Source of the DNA: Candidatus Woesearchaeota archaeon
GTDB lineage: Archaea; Nanobdellota; Nanobdellia; Woesearchaeales; JACQSR01
Direction of reading: 5' to 3'
NCBI GenBank assembly: GCA_016211215.1
Contig: JACQSR010000007.1
Coordinates: forward strand, 1 to 33,598
DNA length: 33,598 nt
In this document: piece after piece, positions 14,667 to 21,392 of the stretch
Layout: each line of letters opens with the position of its first letter
How positions within the stretch are numbered: position 1 is the first letter of the stretch
The notes under the pieces: model-generated
Told to the model about the DNA's origin: nothing
The model's database searches: none
What the model saw: the letters and a program-made list of their open reading frames with translations, nothing else
Made by a program: the position numbers and the translations under genes

Positions 14667-15173
14667 ATGGCTGTGCTTACCAAACCGGTAATTCTTCAGG
14701 AGATTAAAAAAGGGAGCATAAAGATTTCTCCCTTTAATCCAAAGAACCTTGGACCTGCATCGTACGACCTTTCGCTTGGAAATGAGTTTATGGTCTATGA
14801 AAAGGAAGAAAAGGGTATTGTGGACATAGAGGATGACTACAGGAAGCGCATGAAGAATATTAAGACAAACTCCCTTCTTTTGCCGCCGTACGGCTTTGCA
14901 ATTGGCATCACCAAGGAAAAAATAACGTTGCCGGAAAACATTTCAGCATGGCTCGGAGGCCGTTCAAGATACGCAAGATTGGGATTGCAGATACACATGA
15001 CTGCCGCCTTCATCCAGCCCGGCATAAGCAACAGGCAGGCGCTTGAAATCTTCAACAATTCCCCAAACACCATGCGCATTAAGGCGGGAACAAAAATCTG
15101 CCAGATAATATTCGAGCGCGCTGAAGGCAGGGCAAGATATTCTGGAAAATTCAGGAATCAGAATTCTCTTTAG
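14667..15173 (+). CDS. dcd: dCTP deaminase (or dCTP deaminase/dUTPase)
   Basis: A 168-aa trimeric dUTPase-fold enzyme that converts dCTP to dUTP (or on to dUMP in bifunctional archaeal forms). The signature GRSRYARLGLQIHMTA (98-113) and the LEIFN segment with Glu127 as the expected catalytic residue are present. In the middle motif the usual Asp (I-D-P-G) is Gln117 (FIQPGI), a notable change in the deoxyribose-side loop. Its activity is therefore likely but the exact reaction is uncertain. The last four nucleotides overlap the convergent YdjM-like gene. Confidence 0.85.
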   Translation: MAVLTKPVILQEIKKGSIKISPFNPKNLGPASYDLSLGNEFMVYEKEEKGIVDIEDDYRKRMKNIKTNSLLLPPYGFAIGITKEKITLPENISAWLGGRSRYARLGLQIHMTAAFIQPGISNRQALEIFNNSPNTMRIKAGTKICQIIFERAEGRARYSGKFRNQNSL

Positions 15174-15673
15174 ACAAAATCGCTTATCCTGTGCCTGTAC
15201 TCGATGTAGCAAAGCCATCCGAGAAGTATCAGCGCGTCAATCCCCTCCGAAACGGCAAATATTCCGCTCTTCTCAAAGAGATGCAGCCCGTACTTCGTCA
15301 TAACGAAAGGATAGAAAGGCATAATCTCGCCGATAAGCACAAAGTCGAGAAGTATGTGAAGGTAAACCCCAAATGCAAAAACCCAAAGGAAGTTTGAAAT
15401 CTTCCTCCGGCTTCCAAGCAAGAGTGCAAGTGCCATGAAGGCAAGCCCAAACATTATGGAATGTGTAAAGCCCCGGTGAAAATTGGGTATGTCCAGCTTC
15501 AGGAAATTGTGCACCAGCCAGTACAGGGGCACGTCTATGTCGGGAAGCAGTCCGGCAACTCCTGCCCAAAAAACATAGCTCAGGGGAAATGACTTCTTAT
15601 CTTTCACAAAAAAGTCCCTGAAGATGCCTGCCAAAACTATTGCTATCAGGACATGGGTTACGGCATTCGGCAT
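15170..15673 (-). CDS. YdjM/DUF457-like membrane metal hydrolase
   Basis: A 167-aa protein with about four membrane helices. It has the conserved polar residues of the LexA-regulated YdjM-like family of membrane-bound metal-dependent hydrolases: H7 at the start, D45 and D47 in LLPDIDVPL, H66-R67 and H71 in FHRGFTHS, H106 and D110 in HILLDF. Biological substrate is unknown. It is the last gene of the cutA-ubiB run, beginning 1 nt after the coiled-coil gene, and shares four stop-region bases with dcd. Confidence 0.85.
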   Translation of the reverse strand: MPNAVTHVLIAIVLAGIFRDFFVKDKKSFPLSYVFWAGVAGLLPDIDVPLYWLVHNFLKLDIPNFHRGFTHSIMFGLAFMALALLLGSRRKISNFLWVFAFGVYLHILLDFVLIGEIMPFYPFVMTKYGLHLFEKSGIFAVSEGIDALILLGWLCYIEYRHRISDFV

Positions 15674-15674
15674 A

Positions 15675-15959
15675 TTACCTTTTCTTGATTTCCTTTATCC
15701 TTCTCGACAGCACTTCAGACTCAATCTTTGCAAGCTTCTCAATCCTTTTCATCGCGCTTGAAAGCTCGCGCTGGTACACATTCTTCAGCCTCTTTCCCTC
15801 CCTTAACGCTTCAGACGCAACCTTCTTCGAGACTTCTGCAACCTGCTTCTTGTTCAGGCCTTTCTTTCTGAGCCTCGCAATCTCCTGCTTTGCCCGCCTT
15901 TTCGTAATATCCAGGGCTTGCGTTGTCAGCTCCATAATTCTCTTCAAGTCCTTATCCAT
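15675..15959 (-). CDS. 94-aa coiled-coil protein in ubiB operon
   Basis: A 94-aa, very basic, fully helical protein with heptad-like Leu/Ile spacing and no Cys or Pro. Its ATG follows the ubiB stop directly (TAAATG). Phasin-like small coiled coils are known beside ABC1-family kinases, where they may bind lipid or the kinase. That is context only. No catalytic site is seen. Confidence 0.65.
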   Translation of the reverse strand: MDKDLKRIMELTTQALDITKRRAKQEIARLRKKGLNKKQVAEVSKKVASEALREGKRLKNVYQRELSSAMKRIEKLAKIESEVLSRRIKEIKKR

Positions 15960-17621
15960 TTAATCACCCCTTCTCAGTTTTTTCTCCTCAATAATGGAAG
16001 AGATAAGAGTGAGTACGGAAAACAATGCCAGGCCGTAAAGCACCAGCGTGATTGGGGGAAGCCCTTCCCATAGCGGCTCTCCTACCTCAACTACAAGCGA
16101 GCCTGCTACGACAAAAGCGCCAATCATCAGCCCGTAGGCAATCCTGTTTGACGACCTGTCAATCTCAAGCGATAAAGTCTTGACTTCCTTCGAGCCTATG
16201 TCAATCTCGAAACGCCCCGTTTGCAGCTTGTCGAGTATCGCATCCGTCTTTTTTGGAAGCTCCGTGATGAACCTCGTGAACTTTGATGTTGAATAGGCCA
16301 TGTTGTCGAGCAGATACTTGCTTACAAGCTTCCTTTCCACAAAGGGCTGGATTATCTTCATCAGGTCAATGTCCGGGTCGTACCTGAGTCCTATGCCTTC
16401 AAGCGTGATTACTGATTTTCCGAAAAGCACAAGGCTTGTGGGTATCCTGACCTCGTATTTGTACGCTATGTCCAATACCTCTTCGACCATCTTGCTTACT
16501 TTGACGTTCTTCAGCTCTGTTTCATGGATTGCAGAAGTTACCCCTATAACCTCCTGCTTGAAAGCCTCCTTGTCAAATCCTGCGGGAAGCGTGCTGAACG
16601 CCATAAGGGATTCAATAATCCTGTCAGCGTCCATCTCGGCTATGCCTATGAAAAGGTCGCTCGACCTCAGTTTAAGCTCCCTGTCAAAGAATCCCACAAT
16701 GCCAAAGTCCACGAAGGACACAACATCATTCTTCATTATGAGTATGTTGCCTGGATGCGGGTCTGCATGGAAAAATCCGTGAATAAAGACCTGCGTTAAA
16801 ATGGCTTTCAGGCCGTTCTCCATTACCTTTCTTATGTTTACCTTTGCTTTTTTCAGCCCCTCAAGGTTGCTCAGCGGTATTGCGTCAATGAATTCCATCA
16901 CAATAACTCGCCTGGTGCAGAAATCATCGTAAACTTTCGGGATGTATACCTCCTTTGAATTGAGAAACATGCCCCGGAACCTGCGCGCATACCTTGCCTC
17001 GGTCTTGTAGTCAAGCTCATTCTGCGTCCATCTCGCAAACTCGTCCACAATCTGCGTGGGCTTGAATCTCCTTGCACCCTCAATGTGGCGCTCCATCAGC
17101 TCCGCGACATACTTCATGATTCTTATGTCATTCTCCATTATGCCCTCTGCTTCCCTTCTCTGCACCTTCACGACAACCTCCTCTCCGGTCAGCAGCGTTG
17201 CGCGGTGGACTTGGCCAAGCGAAGCAGACGCCAAAGGCTCAGAATCTATGCGCTTGAACACCTCATGAATCTTCTTTCCAAGCTCGTGCTCAATCATGAA
17301 TTTAATATTCTTGAATGGTGTTGGCCTTACATGGTCCTGAAGCTTCTCAAGCTCCTTCATGTACCTTAAGGGCACTAAGTCCGGCCTTACGCTCAGCACC
17401 TGCCCGAATTTTACGAATGTAGGCCCCAGTCTCTCAAGGGTCTTCCTTAGCCTTACTTCCGGCGGCAGCGGCTTTTTCTCTTCAATACGGATATTTTTGT
17501 GCAGCGGCAGTTCTTTCTTCATCCTTATGCTGTCCACTATGTACCCAAATCCTTCCTCCACGAGAACGGTCATTATCTCCTCAATGCGCTTCATCTCCTG
17601 GTATTCCTTGTACAGCTTCAT
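15960..17621 (-). CDS. ubiB: UbiB/ABC1/COQ8-family atypical kinase
   Basis: A 553-aa ABC1-family kinase-like ATPase. The family KxGQ motif is KFGQ (71-74) and the Ala-rich loop reads PLASASLGQVH (129-139). The lysine is K152 (VVVKVQ), the NELDY segment is at 201-205, the catalytic loop is HADPHPGN (285-292) and the metal-binding DFG is at 305-307. Two membrane helices end the protein (about 500-520 and 525-545), anchoring it in the membrane. In bacteria and mitochondria these proteins support quinone or other isoprenoid lipid pathways. In an archaeon without visible quinone genes here, a role in ether-lipid or isoprenoid handling is inference. Coupled to cutA by a 4-nt overlap. Confidence 0.92.
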   Translation of the reverse strand: MKLYKEYQEMKRIEEIMTVLVEEGFGYIVDSIRMKKELPLHKNIRIEEKKPLPPEVRLRKTLERLGPTFVKFGQVLSVRPDLVPLRYMKELEKLQDHVRPTPFKNIKFMIEHELGKKIHEVFKRIDSEPLASASLGQVHRATLLTGEEVVVKVQRREAEGIMENDIRIMKYVAELMERHIEGARRFKPTQIVDEFARWTQNELDYKTEARYARRFRGMFLNSKEVYIPKVYDDFCTRRVIVMEFIDAIPLSNLEGLKKAKVNIRKVMENGLKAILTQVFIHGFFHADPHPGNILIMKNDVVSFVDFGIVGFFDRELKLRSSDLFIGIAEMDADRIIESLMAFSTLPAGFDKEAFKQEVIGVTSAIHETELKNVKVSKMVEEVLDIAYKYEVRIPTSLVLFGKSVITLEGIGLRYDPDIDLMKIIQPFVERKLVSKYLLDNMAYSTSKFTRFITELPKKTDAILDKLQTGRFEIDIGSKEVKTLSLEIDRSSNRIAYGLMIGAFVVAGSLVVEVGEPLWEGLPPITLVLYGLALFSVLTLISSIIEEKKLRRGD

Positions 17622-17920
17622 CTTACCTCTCCCTTAATCCATTCAAGGTATTCCCTGTTGGCCTTCTCGGGAATTCCTATTATGCAGGGTATCTCGTAGC
17701 TGTGAATCTTCTTCACTTCAGAAACAATCCCATTATACTTTTTCTCAACACTCTTTGCAATTATGACAAATTCATTCCGCGCTGAAATCTTTCCCTTCCA
17801 CCAGAACATGGACTCTACTGGAAATATGTTTGTGCATCCAACCAGCCTCTTTCCGAGCAGCAGCCTTGAAATCCTACTTGCCTCCTTTTTGTTTGCGCAG
17901 GTGATATACACTCCAATCAT
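17618..17920 (-). CDS. cutA: CutA1 divalent-ion tolerance-like protein
   Basis: A 100-aa trimeric ferredoxin-like protein. Characteristic segments are VYITCANKKEASRISRLLLGKRLVGCTNIFPVES, FWWKGKI, the EFVIIAKS strand and the end IPCIIGIPEKANREYLEWI. Named for copper tolerance in Escherichia coli, but its true role is uncertain; trimers bind metals and possibly nucleotides. The ATG at 17920 is preferred to a GTG seven codons upstream from a TATA box at 17943-17951 and from family starts. It overlaps ubiB by 4 nt. Confidence 0.9.
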   Translation of the reverse strand: MIGVYITCANKKEASRISRLLLGKRLVGCTNIFPVESMFWWKGKISARNEFVIIAKSVEKKYNGIVSEVKKIHSYEIPCIIGIPEKANREYLEWIKGEVR

Positions 17921-17942
17921 CAGTGCATCCTTTAAAAACACT

Positions 17943-17951
17943 CTTTATTAA
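17943..17951 (-). promoter_or_regulatory. TATA box of cutA-ubiB operon
   Basis: TTAATAAAG on the minus strand, 23-31 nt before the ATG at 17920. Confidence 0.45.
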
Positions 17952-18016
17952 TCTTTGCTTCGGCTTTCAATGCAGTTAACCCTTCCAGAATTCTTTCTTT
18001 TTCAGGGATTATCTCG

Positions 18017-18121
18017 TTGGACATAAAGAAAAACTTCTCAAAAATACTGAAGGAATACAACATCCTGAAGATTCCCAAGACCCACAAGTTCAACCAGTAT
18101 CCTATGGGGATTCACCCCTGA
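18017..18121 (+). pseudogene. Possible gene remnant in 200-nt gap
   Basis: Between cutA and the small membrane gene there is an open plus-strand frame ending at 18121, from about 17957 without a normal start codon. From a TTG at 18017 it would give 34 aa with ordinary-looking protein sequence (ILKEYNILKIP, then a basic PKTHKFNQYP). An AGGG lies 9 nt before the TTG. It looks like the 3' end of a decayed gene, or a very small gene. No family is recognised. Confidence 0.25.
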
Positions 18122-18126
18122 TTACC

Positions 18127-18318
18127 TTACTTCTTGCCGGAATGCGCCCCGTAAATCAGGAAGAACAATGCGAATATTCCGGCTGAAATTGCGTCATAAA
18201 ACCAGTATTGCGTAGGAACCCAGATTTCTGATGTCATCAGCGCAAGCCAGCCTACGGAATATGCTATCAGCCCGCATATTGCTGCAATCCACGCAAGAAC
18301 CTTCCAGAGAGTTTTCAT
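18127..18318 (-). CDS. 63-aa two-helix membrane protein
   Basis: A 63-aa protein with two hydrophobic helices (about 6-27 and 38-55) and a basic end. The ATG at 18318 overlaps the TGA of the upstream DUF2892-like gene (ATGA), so an in-frame start further upstream, inside that gene, is not needed. Function unknown; co-expressed with the other small membrane protein. Confidence 0.6.
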   Translation of the reverse strand: MKTLWKVLAWIAAICGLIAYSVGWLALMTSEIWVPTQYWFYDAISAGIFALFFLIYGAHSGKK

Positions 18319-18527
18319 TTTTTTCTCCCCCTTCTCATCGTGTTTATTCCAAACATCTTGTAAAGCCCGCACCACCCTACAATCCCTTCAATCACGCCTA
18401 TTGCGCCAAATATTACCAGCAGCACCTTTAAAATGGCATTCTCGGCCACAAGCAGCGCAATCGCCAGCAGGGCAATTCCCCCTACAAACCTTATAATCCT
18501 GTCAGCATTTCCAACGTTTTTATCCAT
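18315..18527 (-). CDS. DUF2892 (YgaP-like) membrane protein
   Basis: A 70-aa protein with the DUF2892 pattern: N-terminal NVGNADRIIRFVGGIALL, two membrane helices and the ending GWCGLYKMFGINT before a basic tail. These short proteins occur alone or as the tail of rhodanese YgaP; the biochemical role is unknown. A GAGGTG ribosome site (18532-18537) precedes the ATG, so it has a leader of about 12 nt. Confidence 0.85.
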   Translation of the reverse strand: MDKNVGNADRIIRFVGGIALLAIALLVAENAILKVLLVIFGAIGVIEGIVGWCGLYKMFGINTMRRGRKK

Positions 18528-18562
18528 AAGGCACCTCTTTTACAGCATACCTGAGAATGGAG

Positions 18563-18571
18563 TTAATAAAG
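18563..18571 (-). promoter_or_regulatory. TATA box of DUF2892 gene
   Basis: CTTTATTAA on the minus strand, 36-44 nt before the ATG at 18527, leaving room for the GAGGTG site at 18532-18537. Confidence 0.45.
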
Positions 18572-18575
18572 ATTT

Positions 18576-18968
18576 TTATTTTCTACCAGTGTAAATCACA
18601 TTTTTCATGCTTGCAAAGTGGGGATCGCCGCTTACAATTTTGCACTTCATTTCTTTCTGTTGATACACAATTATTGCATCAATTAACCCGAAATCCCTGA
18701 CCTGCTTCCTAATCTCAAACTGTATCTTTGCGGCACTGCACCAATGCCTAAGGGTAACCGGCATTATGAAAGAGTTGCGCTTCACCATGCCCAACATTTC
18801 CCTAAAGCTGAAATTTTCCCTAAGGCAGTACATTTGCAGCTCAGCAACGCAGCATTCCATCGTTATGAATTTATTTCTTGGACTAGCGAGCAATGCCTTC
18901 AGAATCAAACCTTCTTCTGAGCCATTTAAGTACTCTATCCACGAATGAGTATCAATGATGTATAACAT
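18576..18968 (-). CDS. vapC: PIN-domain toxin, VapC-like
   Basis: A 130-aa PIN ribonuclease. The acidic metal site is complete: D6 in IIDTHSWIEYL, E43 in AELQM, D97 in GLIDAII and D115 in SGDPHF. VapC toxins cleave tRNA or rRNA and are held inactive by the antitoxin. The ATG overlaps the antitoxin stop by one base (TAATG), the usual order of antitoxin first. Confidence 0.9.
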   Translation of the reverse strand: MLYIIDTHSWIEYLNGSEEGLILKALLASPRNKFITMECCVAELQMYCLRENFSFREMLGMVKRNSFIMPVTLRHWCSAAKIQFEIRKQVRDFGLIDAIIVYQQKEMKCKIVSGDPHFASMKNVIYTGRK

Positions 18969-19171
18969 TAAAGGAACTCTTTATGGATTATATCCTCCTC
19001 TTTAAAGCGGGGTCCACCCTTAAACATTCCGAAGCCATCAACGCGTTTTTTTTTGACTATTTCTACAGATATAGTGTCCCCTTCGTGGATGTCTTCCTGC
19101 CTTACAGTGCCTCTTGGGATGATTATTCCCAGTGAATTTCCCCATTGCTTGACTCGTGCCTCTGCAATCAT
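18968..19171 (-). CDS. vapB: AbrB-type antitoxin, VapB-like
   Basis: A 67-aa AbrB-fold antitoxin. The DNA-binding hairpin is ARVKQWGNSLGIIIPRG (about 5-21) and the C-terminal 25 residues (GGPRFKEEDIIHKE) would wrap VapC. It neutralises the toxin and represses its own promoter. The ATG at 19171 is chosen because a longer in-frame form would start inside the promoter. Repeats at 19183-19202 are the likely operator. Confidence 0.88.
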   Translation of the reverse strand: MIAEARVKQWGNSLGIIIPRGTVRQEDIHEGDTISVEIVKKKRVDGFGMFKGGPRFKEEDIIHKEFL

Positions 19172-19182
19172 AGTTATACAGA

Positions 19183-19202
19183 AGTATATAACTAGTATAT
19201 AA
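19183..19202 (-). promoter_or_regulatory. vapBC promoter with two TATA-like repeats
   Basis: AGTATATAA (plus-strand sense) occurs twice, at 19183-19191 and 19194-19202, 11 nt apart, one helical turn. The distal copy is 23-31 nt before the vapB ATG and serves as TATA. The repeat likely binds VapB. Confidence 0.55.
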
Positions 19203-19289
19203 AGATTTGGGAAATAAAGGCTACACTGGCCACTGGACACCCTGATGTGAGCTATTTAAGCGGCTTTTACCCGCATTCTCCTAAAGATT

Positions 19290-19326
19290 GGCAGGGCATA
19301 CTCACCCCCGTGAGAGCAATCCTGCC
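19290..19326 (+). ncRNA. Structured leader RNA element
   Basis: GGCAGG (19290-19295) pairs with CCTGCC (19321-19326). Inside, CTCAC (19301-19305) and GTGAG (19310-19314) form a perfect 5-bp stem with a CCCC loop. A competing pairing, AGGGCA with TGCCCT, overlaps the outer stem. The element follows a TATA-like CTATTTAAG (about 19252-19260) and ends 13 nt before a GAGGTG ribosome site. It fits a cis-acting leader (riboswitch- or protein-responsive), but no known family is recognised. Confidence 0.45.
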
Positions 19327-19349
19327 CTTCTTAAAAAAGAGGTGCCACA

Positions 19350-19424
19350 ATGCCAGCCACAGACCATGAAACCATCGAGAAGATTTTTTTCGAGCAGATA
19401 AAAGCCCTTTCAGCGAGGTGCTAA
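19350..19424 (+). CDS. 24-aa peptide, SD-led
   Basis: A 24-aa frame with the helix-like sequence HETIEKIFFEQIKALSARC, preceded by GAGGTG (19339-19344) 5 nt from the ATG. Its own 3' end contains the GAGGTG of the next gene. It may be a leader peptide coupling the structured RNA to the downstream gene, or a small protein in its own right. No homologue is recognised. Confidence 0.45.
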   Translation: MPATDHETIEKIFFEQIKALSARC

Positions 19425-19425
19425 A

Positions 19426-19590
19426 ATGGACGAAGAAGTTGAGAAATACCTTGCGGAAACCCCCGAATCCAGGAACGAAGAAGACCATGACATATATGCC
19501 GAAGACAACCTTGAATGCCAGGCTGAAGACGGCCTAATCTCCGTTTGGGAAGAGGGCTGGATGCGCGGCTATTTGGAAGCGGACGCTTAA
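19426..19590 (+). CDS. 54-aa very acidic protein
   Basis: A 54-aa protein with about 18 Asp/Glu, one Cys and four aromatic residues near the end (VWEEGWMRGYLEADA). The ribosome site GAGGTG (19415-19420) is in the preceding frame with the same 5-nt spacing. Strong acidity suggests a binder or inhibitor of a basic partner. The stop shares four bases with the convergent methyltransferase gene. No family recognised. Confidence 0.55.
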   Translation: MDEEVEKYLAETPESRNEEDHDIYAEDNLECQAEDGLISVWEEGWMRGYLEADA

Positions 19591-20270
19591 TTTTTTGCTT
19601 TTTTTGCTGTATTTTTCTTGGAAGATACTGCAATAAAAAACGTGCCCAAATTATAGCTCTCCGCCCTGACATTCCCAAACACTTTTTTCATCTGTTTCGG
19701 AATGTTTTTAGAGGGGTCCCATGCGGCAAATTTTGAGTAAACCAGCAGGACTGCAGGATTAAGGAACCTTAAAAAACCGCCGAACAGGCGCGCATCGCAG
19801 ACAACCATCCTCCCCCCGTAACGCAATACTTCGTGGCATCTGCGAATAGCCTTTTCCCAGCCCGGAATCGCGCTGATTCCAAGGACACTTATGACTCCAT
19901 TAAACCCATTTTCATCTATTTTGAGCTGTGAGGCATCGCCCTGGACTAGCTTTATATTGTCCCATCTATTTTGCCTGCACAATTCTTTTGCGGCGTTGAG
20001 CATTTCCCGGCTGTAATCAAATCCAAGGACGAATCCTTTTTTTCCAACGGCTTCGGCAAGGTAAGAAAAATTTCTGCCGGAACCGCATGCAACCTCCAGC
20101 ACCCTGTCGCCCTTCCTGAGTCCAAGTTTTTTGACTGCATTCTTTCTGATGGTTCCGGCTTTCCCCAGGAATGTAATTGTGTCCTGCATCCTGTAAAGAT
20201 AGGGAAACTTTCCCCAGAAGGAATACACTTTTTCCACTCTTTTCAATTCCCTGTCTCCCGAAGCAGCCAT
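19587..20270 (-). CDS. Class I SAM-dependent methyltransferase
   Basis: A 227-aa Rossmann-fold methyltransferase of the UbiE-like type. Motif I is VLEVACGSGR (57-66), the acidic residue Asp85 follows in FDYS, then GDAS (111-114) and the post-motif LRYGGRMVV. Substrate is not evident; related proteins act on quinones, lipids or small molecules. The ATG at 20270 lies about 21-33 nt from the TATATATATA box at 20291-20303. A longer frame would start inside the promoter and was rejected. Confidence 0.88.
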   Translation of the reverse strand: MAASGDRELKRVEKVYSFWGKFPYLYRMQDTITFLGKAGTIRKNAVKKLGLRKGDRVLEVACGSGRNFSYLAEAVGKKGFVLGFDYSREMLNAAKELCRQNRWDNIKLVQGDASQLKIDENGFNGVISVLGISAIPGWEKAIRRCHEVLRYGGRMVVCDARLFGGFLRFLNPAVLLVYSKFAAWDPSKNIPKQMKKVFGNVRAESYNLGTFFIAVSSKKNTAKKAKN

Positions 20271-20290
20271 TTGTAGTTTACAGGCAGGGG

Positions 20291-20303
20291 AATATATATA
20301 TAA
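20291..20303 (-). promoter_or_regulatory. TATA box of methyltransferase gene
   Basis: An AT-only run read as TTATATATATATT on the minus strand, 21-33 nt before the ATG at 20270. Confidence 0.6.
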
Positions 20304-20358
20304 CTTTTCAAACGCATTTATTCTTGCAAAGGAAAAAAACAAAAGAAGGGATGTATGA

Positions 20359-21306
20359 CTATATCCCGAAGTATTTTGCAATTGCTGATTTTGCCTGGGC
20401 CTCGCTCTTTGCCCTTACCACAACCCTCCCGTCCCTGAAGGCAAAGATATTTTCGAAGAAGAAATACGACGGGCATTTCCTTATCTTATGGCCAGATAAT
20501 CTCTTCAACTCTTCCGCATACCTGAAGTTAGCAATCCTGAACTGGTAATTTTCCCCCCCACAGTATTTTATTGACCTTGACTCATTTTTTCCGCCCAGAT
20601 ATTCGTATTTTCCACTGCAAACGCTGCAGCCTTTCCTTTTTTTGAGGATTATTTTTTCCAGATTGTTGTTCCATACTCCGTAAGTAATGAGTTCCGGCTT
20701 GATTTTTTCACCAAGGATTATCCTGATAACCTGTGTTGATGCTATGCTTGCTATCAGGCTTGCTGCTGTGTTGAGCACGCCAACTGTGTCGCATGTCTCC
20801 CTGCTTTCTTTTCCTCCGAATACGCAGCTGAAGCAGGGTCCGTTTGGAAGGACTGCCATTACGCTGCCGTAATCACGAATGCATGCGCTGTAAACCCAGG
20901 GGATTTTGTTTTTCTTGCAGTATTCGTTGATTAGGTGCCGTGTATAGAAGTTGTCTGTGCAGTCAAGAACGAACTTTCCCTGAATCAGTTTTCCTATATT
21001 CTCATGATTCAAATCATCAACAATTGGAATTATTTTGCATTCAGGATTAATTCTTCCCAATTTCTCTGCGGCTGCCTCTGCCTTCCATTTACCGATGTCG
21101 GATTTGTCGTATAAGACCTGCCTCTGGAGGTTTGAAGCTTCCACAAAATCCCGGTCTATTATCGTCAAACTGCCAATTCCTGCCCTGCACAAAAGCTCCG
21201 CAGACACGCTGCCTAATGCGCCTGCCCCCGCTATAGTTAATTTTGCCTTTCCCAATCTTGCCTGTTTCTTTTTTCCGAGGTAAAGCTCCTGGCGTGAAAA
21301 GTCCAT
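20359..21306 (-). CDS. Ubiquitin-like E1 activating enzyme, MoeB/ThiF/UbaA type
   Basis: A 315-aa adenylating enzyme that activates the C-terminus of a ubiquitin-fold protein (MoaD/ThiS/SAMP class). The nucleotide loop is GAGALGS (27-33), with D52, R62 and D118 in place. Zinc Cys pairs are C158-x2-C161 and C227-x2-C230. Cys172 (ETCDTVGV) stands where the active-site Cys sits in MoeB. Residues about 240-315 form an extra alpha/beta domain rather than the rhodanese of MOCS3-type enzymes. In archaea such enzymes serve sulfur transfer and protein modification. No ubiquitin-like gene is seen next to it. Start by TATA at 21328-21337. Confidence 0.9.
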   Translation of the reverse strand: MDFSRQELYLGKKKQARLGKAKLTIAGAGALGSVSAELLCRAGIGSLTIIDRDFVEASNLQRQVLYDKSDIGKWKAEAAAEKLGRINPECKIIPIVDDLNHENIGKLIQGKFVLDCTDNFYTRHLINEYCKKNKIPWVYSACIRDYGSVMAVLPNGPCFSCVFGGKESRETCDTVGVLNTAASLIASIASTQVIRIILGEKIKPELITYGVWNNNLEKIILKKRKGCSVCSGKYEYLGGKNESRSIKYCGGENYQFRIANFRYAEELKRLSGHKIRKCPSYFFFENIFAFRDGRVVVRAKSEAQAKSAIAKYFGI

Positions 21307-21327
21307 TGAAGCCAATAATTCTAATGC

Positions 21328-21337
21328 CCTTAAAAAG
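21328..21337 (-). promoter_or_regulatory. TATA box of E1-like gene
   Basis: CTTTTTAAGG on the minus strand, 22-31 nt before the ATG at 21306. Confidence 0.5.
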
Positions 21338-21360
21338 ATTAGTGACTGGTTGCATGCATC

Positions 21361-21370
21361 CTTTAAATAC
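21361..21370 (+). promoter_or_regulatory. TATA box of the 328-aa gene
   Basis: CTTTAAATAC, 23-32 nt before the ATG at 21393. Confidence 0.5.
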
Positions 21371-21392
21371 TAACCCCCATTCCCCCCCGTAA

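Noticed and set aside
15640..15963. Plus-strand frame of 107 codons across the coiled-coil gene
   Set aside because: It is the antisense shadow of a Lys-rich helix, giving Phe/Leu/Ser repeats, and lies opposite an operon with tight spacing.
16300..16782. 160-codon plus-strand frame inside ubiB
   Set aside because: Antisense to conserved kinase motifs, no promoter, low-complexity Ser-rich translation.
19172..19240. Longer N-terminus for the VapB-like antitoxin
   Set aside because: The extension would lie on the TATA repeats and gives a hydrophobic sequence that antitoxins lack.
20271..20381. Longer N-terminus for the methyltransferase
   Set aside because: It would start upstream of the TATATATATA box and cover the promoter itself.
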